DNA of 8,331 nucleotides from an uncultured Collinsella sp. (lineage in GTDB: Bacteria > Actinomycetota > Coriobacteriia > Coriobacteriales > Coriobacteriaceae): NCBI GenBank assembly GCA_900550595.1, contig URTB01000054.1, forward strand, positions 1-8,331. Reading direction: 5' to 3'. Below the pieces are notes generated by a model. That model worked only from the letters and a program-made list of their open reading frames with translations, was not told the origin of the DNA and did no database searches. Positions within the stretch are counted from its first letter, which is position 1. Every line of letters starts with the position of its first letter. Below, one piece after another: positions 5,944-8,331 of the stretch. Position numbers and translations under genes: made by a program.

Positions 5944-6834
5944 TCACTGGAGCGCCTGGGCGCCAAGGGCCAGACAACCCATGATGCCCTGCTTGCCCTC
6001 AAGGCTGTTATTGACAATGTAGGTTTCGATGTCGTTGACCTCGGGCGTGACGATATAGCCGTTGAGCATCTCGGCGCACTTTTTGCGTGCGAGCGGCACG
6101 ATGGGGGTGTGGTCGGCCACGCCGCCGCCGATGATGATCTTTTGCGGCGCGTAGCACAGCGTGTAGGTCATGAGCGCCTGTGCCAGGTAGCCTGCGAGCA
6201 GGTCCATGGCCTCCGGATCTTCGGCCATGTCTCCGGCGCTCTTGCCATTCCAGCGCTTTTTAACGCCGGGGCCGGCGATGAGGCCCTCGAGGCAGTTGTC
6301 GTGGAAGGGGCAGGCGCTATGCTCGCCGATGGTGTCGCGCGGATCGCGCGTGACCAGGATATGGCCGGCTTCGGGATGCATCATACCGTGCACGAGCTGG
6401 CCGCCCGAGAGCACGCCGGCGCCCACGCCGGTGCCGATGGTCAGGTAGACCACGTCGGTGAGGCCCTGGGCGCAACCGAAGGTGACCTCGCCCAAGCAGG
6501 CGACGTTGACGTCGGTGTCGTAGCCACAGGGAATATTGAGCTCGTTTTGAATGGTGCCCAGCAGATCAAAGTAGCGCCATGCCGTTTTGGGCGTCTCCAG
6601 GATCTTGCCGTATTGGGGCGAGGCAGGGTTGACTGCCGTGGGGCCAAAGGCGCCAATGCCCAGCGCGGCGATGCCCTTGTCGGCAAACCATGCGTTGACG
6701 GCCTCAACGGTCTCCTGCGGGGTCGTGGTCGCAATCTGCTCGCGCTCCAGGACCGTACCGTCTGCATAGCCCGTGGCGCAGACCATCTTGGTGCCGCCAG
6801 CCTCGAGCGCTCCGATAAGCTGCTGCTCTGCCAT
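5944..6834 (-). CDS. ROK-family sugar kinase, probably fructokinase
   Basis: 296 residues, cytoplasmic, expected to phosphorylate a hexose (most likely fructose to fructose 6-phosphate) with ATP. It resembles the Bacillus GmuE/YdhR fructokinase group along its whole length. The phosphate-binding motif EAGGTK is at 11-16, GAFGP at 61-65, the catalytic Asp in DTDVN at Asp108, TIGTGVGAG at 132-140, the ROK signature region HPEAGH at 153-158 and IIIGGGV at 233-239. The structural zinc site typical of ROK kinases is complete: His158, Cys175, His178, Cys181. Start ATG (6832-6834) is preceded by AGAGAGGA at good spacing. It stands alone, with a terminator upstream of its promoter and another downstream. 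Substrate choice within ROK kinases (fructose, mannose, glucose) is not certain from sequence, so the gene symbol is left blank. Confidence 0.9.
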   Translation of the reverse strand: MAEQQLIGALEAGGTKMVCATGYADGTVLEREQIATTTPQETVEAVNAWFADKGIAALGIGAFGPTAVNPASPQYGKILETPKTAWRYFDLLGTIQNELNIPCGYDTDVNVACLGEVTFGCAQGLTDVVYLTIGTGVGAGVLSGGQLVHGMMHPEAGHILVTRDPRDTIGEHSACPFHDNCLEGLIAGPGVKKRWNGKSAGDMAEDPEAMDLLAGYLAQALMTYTLCYAPQKIIIGGGVADHTPIVPLARKKCAEMLNGYIVTPEVNDIETYIVNNSLEGKQGIMGCLALGAQALQ

Positions 6835-6872
6835 AGTATTCCTCTCTCTGGGACGAGTTGCTCCGTGACTAA

Positions 6873-6901
6873 AGTATAGAGCTCTAAACCATTTTAGAAA
6901 G
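6873..6901 (-). promoter_or_regulatory. Promoter and operator candidate for the ROK kinase
   Basis: On the minus strand TATACT (6873-6878) is a good -10 box. A weak -35 (CTTTCT, 6896-6901) lies 17 bp away. Between them sits the inverted repeat TCTAAA-CCAT-TTTAGA (6883-6898), perfect over 6+6 bases. The poor -35 and a palindrome inside the spacer are what a regulated promoter would show; the regulator is not in this window. Confidence 0.5.
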
Positions 6902-6907
6902 CGCTAT

Positions 6908-6950
6908 AAAAAGAAGCCTCGCAACGCGGCGGGCGGTACGAGGCTTTTTT
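6908..6950. terminator. Bidirectional intrinsic terminator downstream of the aminotransferase
   Basis: AAGCCTCG (6914-6921) pairs with CGAGGCTT (6939-6946) around a 17-nt loop. T-tracts follow on both strands: TTTTTT at 6945-6950 reading right, and TTCTTTTT reading left (complement of 6908-6915). It ends leftward aminotransferase transcription before the kinase promoter. Confidence 0.85.
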
Positions 6951-6975
6951 GGTTGCTTTAGTTGCCGGGCCGTCC

Positions 6976-8157
6976 TTACCCGCGCGGCTTGATTTTATCA
7001 CGTAGCGATTTGAGGTTCTCCAGCGCCGCGTTAAGCGTCTCGTCTCGCTTGGCAAAGTGGAAACGAATCAGATGGTTGACGGGCTCGCGGAAGAAGCTCG
7101 AGCCGGGCACGGCGCCCACGCCCACCTTAGATGCGAGGTCCTCGCAGAATTCGAGGTCGCTGTCATAGCCAAACTCAGAGATGTCCATCATGACGTAGTA
7201 GGCGCCCTGCGGCACGTTATGCTCAAGACCGATGCTATCGAGTCCCTGGCAGAACAGGTCGCGCTTGGCGGTGTAGAGGTCGAGGACCTCCTGGTAATAG
7301 CTGTCGTCGAAGTTGAGGGCGGTGACGACAGCTTCCTGCAGGGGAGCGGCGGCACCCACGGTGAGGAAGTCGTGGACTTTTTTAATGCGCTCGGTGATCT
7401 GGGCTGGGGCGATGGTGTAGCCCAGACGCCAGCCGGTGATGGAGTACGTCTTAGACAGTGAGCTGCAGCTGATAGTGCGCTCGAACATGCCGGGCAGCGT
7501 GGCCATATAGACGTGCTCGTGGGGCGCGTAGACGATGTGCTCGTACACCTCGTCGGTGATGCAGTAGGCGTCGTACTTTTTGCAGAGGTCGGCGATAAAG
7601 GTGAGCTCCTCGCGCGTAAAGACCTTGCCGCAGGGGTTGGAAGGGTTGCACAGGACGATGGCCTTGGGGTCGTTGTCGCGGAAGGCCGCCTCGAGCGTCT
7701 CACGGTCAAAGCCGAATGTGGGCGGGTTGAGCGGCACGTAGATGGGCTCGGCACCCGAAAGGATCGTGTCGGCGCCGTAGTTCTCGTAGAACGGCGAGAA
7801 GATGACGACCTTGTCTCCGGGGTTCGTAACCGTCATCATGGCGGCCATCATGGCCTCGGTGGAGCCGCAGGTGACTACGATATTCTCGTTGGGGTTTACC
7901 GACATGCCCATAAAATGCTCCTGCTTGGCGGCAAGCGCCTCACGCATGGCCTGGGAGCCCCAGGTGATGGAGTACTGGTGGTAAAGCGGCTTGGGGTCGG
8001 TGGCGATGGTGCTGAGGCTATCGAGCAGCTGCGCTGGGGGATCGAAGTCAGGGAAGCCCTGCGAGAGATTGACAGCGCCGTACTTATTGGAGATGCGTGT
8101 CATGCGGCGGATGACCGAATCGGTAAACGTTGCCGTGCGGTTGGAGAGTTCTTTCAT
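6976..8157 (-). CDS. Class I/II PLP-dependent aminotransferase
   Basis: 393 residues from the ATG at 8155-8157, chosen because AAAGGA lies 5 nt before it; an in-frame upstream ATG at 8173-8175 would add six residues but lacks a comparable site. The fold-type I aminotransferase pattern is complete: NLSQGFPDFDP at 30-40, GST at 98-100 (phosphate contact), NPSNPCGK at 171-178, Asp202 in TDEVYEH (pairs with the PLP ring nitrogen), Tyr205, PLP-binding Lys236 in SSLSKTYSITGWRLG, Arg244, and Arg365 in LIRFHF (substrate carboxylate). The NLSQGFPDF start is typical of the group with kynurenine, methionine and broad-range aspartate/aromatic aminotransferases. The reaction is amino transfer to a 2-oxo acid in the cytosol; exact substrate cannot be read from the sequence. 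It is a single gene with its own terminator, and its promoter is not clear. Confidence 0.92.
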   Translation of the reverse strand: MKELSNRTATFTDSVIRRMTRISNKYGAVNLSQGFPDFDPPAQLLDSLSTIATDPKPLYHQYSITWGSQAMREALAAKQEHFMGMSVNPNENIVVTCGSTEAMMAAMMTVTNPGDKVVIFSPFYENYGADTILSGAEPIYVPLNPPTFGFDRETLEAAFRDNDPKAIVLCNPSNPCGKVFTREELTFIADLCKKYDAYCITDEVYEHIVYAPHEHVYMATLPGMFERTISCSSLSKTYSITGWRLGYTIAPAQITERIKKVHDFLTVGAAAPLQEAVVTALNFDDSYYQEVLDLYTAKRDLFCQGLDSIGLEHNVPQGAYYVMMDISEFGYDSDLEFCEDLASKVGVGAVPGSSFFREPVNHLIRFHFAKRDETLNAALENLKSLRDKIKPRG

Positions 8158-8218
8158 GACGGTCCTTTCGAGCATTTGCAGTGGGGCAAGTTTACTCCTA
8201 TGAAACCGGTGGGATTTG

Positions 8219-8260
8219 CTCGAAATGGTCTCGAAAGACTCTTTTCAAAATTCTTGAAAA
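8219..8260. promoter_or_regulatory. Inverted and direct repeats upstream of the aminotransferase
   Basis: TTTTCAA (8242-8248) and TTGAAAA (8254-8260) form a perfect 7+5+7 inverted repeat. CTCGAAA occurs twice in tandem 11 bp apart (8219-8225 and 8230-8236), about one helical turn, and again in inverted form at 8166-8172 beside the ribosome binding site. These could be regulator sites for the leftward aminotransferase or the rightward unit; no protein can be assigned. Confidence 0.35.
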
Positions 8261-8267
8261 TTGGGGC

Positions 8268-8296
8268 TTGCATCACGTGGCGTTCCTTGCAATAAT
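8268..8296 (+). promoter_or_regulatory. Rightward promoter leading out of the window
   Basis: TTGCAT (8268-8273) and AATAAT (8291-8296) are 17 bp apart, with a likely start near 8303. The transcript would begin with a GCGC-GAA-GCGC hairpin (8303-8313). The gene it serves lies beyond base 8331. Confidence 0.45.
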
Positions 8297-8331
8297 AGTC
8301 GAGCGCGAAGCGCACAGGACACGGTGGGTGT

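Noticed and set aside
5944..8157. Kinase and aminotransferase as one operon
   Set aside because: A strong terminator (6908-6950) and a separate promoter (6873-6901) lie between them, so they are probably transcribed separately.

Overview
The window looks like the chromosome of a high-GC Gram-positive anaerobe of the class Coriobacteriia, most like Collinsella. This is a judgement from the character of the proteins (a Rho factor with a very long Ala/Pro/Lys/Arg-rich N-terminal extension, an Ala-rich membrane-anchored protein beside a VanZ-like protein), strong GC bias at third codon positions and GTG/ATG starts. No database search was possible.

Layout. Bases 1-149 are the 3' end of arginyl-tRNA synthetase, closed by a strong intrinsic terminator (195-228). 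About 830 bases without a convincing gene follow. They hold two diverged copies, in opposite orientation, of a 128-bp element with perfect terminal inverted repeats (285-412 and 511-638), then a promoter (889-916) and a structured leader of about 140 nt before rho (1062-3605). Rho has a complete ATPase core but is about twice the length of E. coli Rho, because about 425 disordered, basic-patch-rich residues precede the conserved part. It ends at a perfect GC-rich hairpin terminator (3647-3677).

A second rightward unit starts at a good promoter (3755-3783). It holds a two-membrane-helix protein of unknown function with a long low-complexity tail (3921-5372) and, 7 nt later, a VanZ-family membrane protein (5380-5829). 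Its terminator hairpin includes the vanZ-like stop codon and appears to serve the converging gene as well.

The right third is transcribed leftward: a ROK-family sugar kinase resembling Bacillus GmuE/YdhR fructokinase (5944-6834), with its own promoter and a palindromic operator candidate, and upstream of it a class I PLP aminotransferase (6976-8157), separated by a bidirectional terminator (6908-6950). At the right edge a rightward promoter points out of the window, possibly toward a stable RNA gene.

How the genes relate: argS and rho are information-processing genes. The membrane-protein pair is probably envelope related and co-transcribed. The kinase and aminotransferase are ordinary metabolic genes transcribed separately. 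The most notable items are the paired inverted-repeat elements, whose arms differ between copies yet stay complementary within each copy, and the Rho protein, which combines a huge basic extension with loss of the usual aromatic residues in its primary RNA-binding site.
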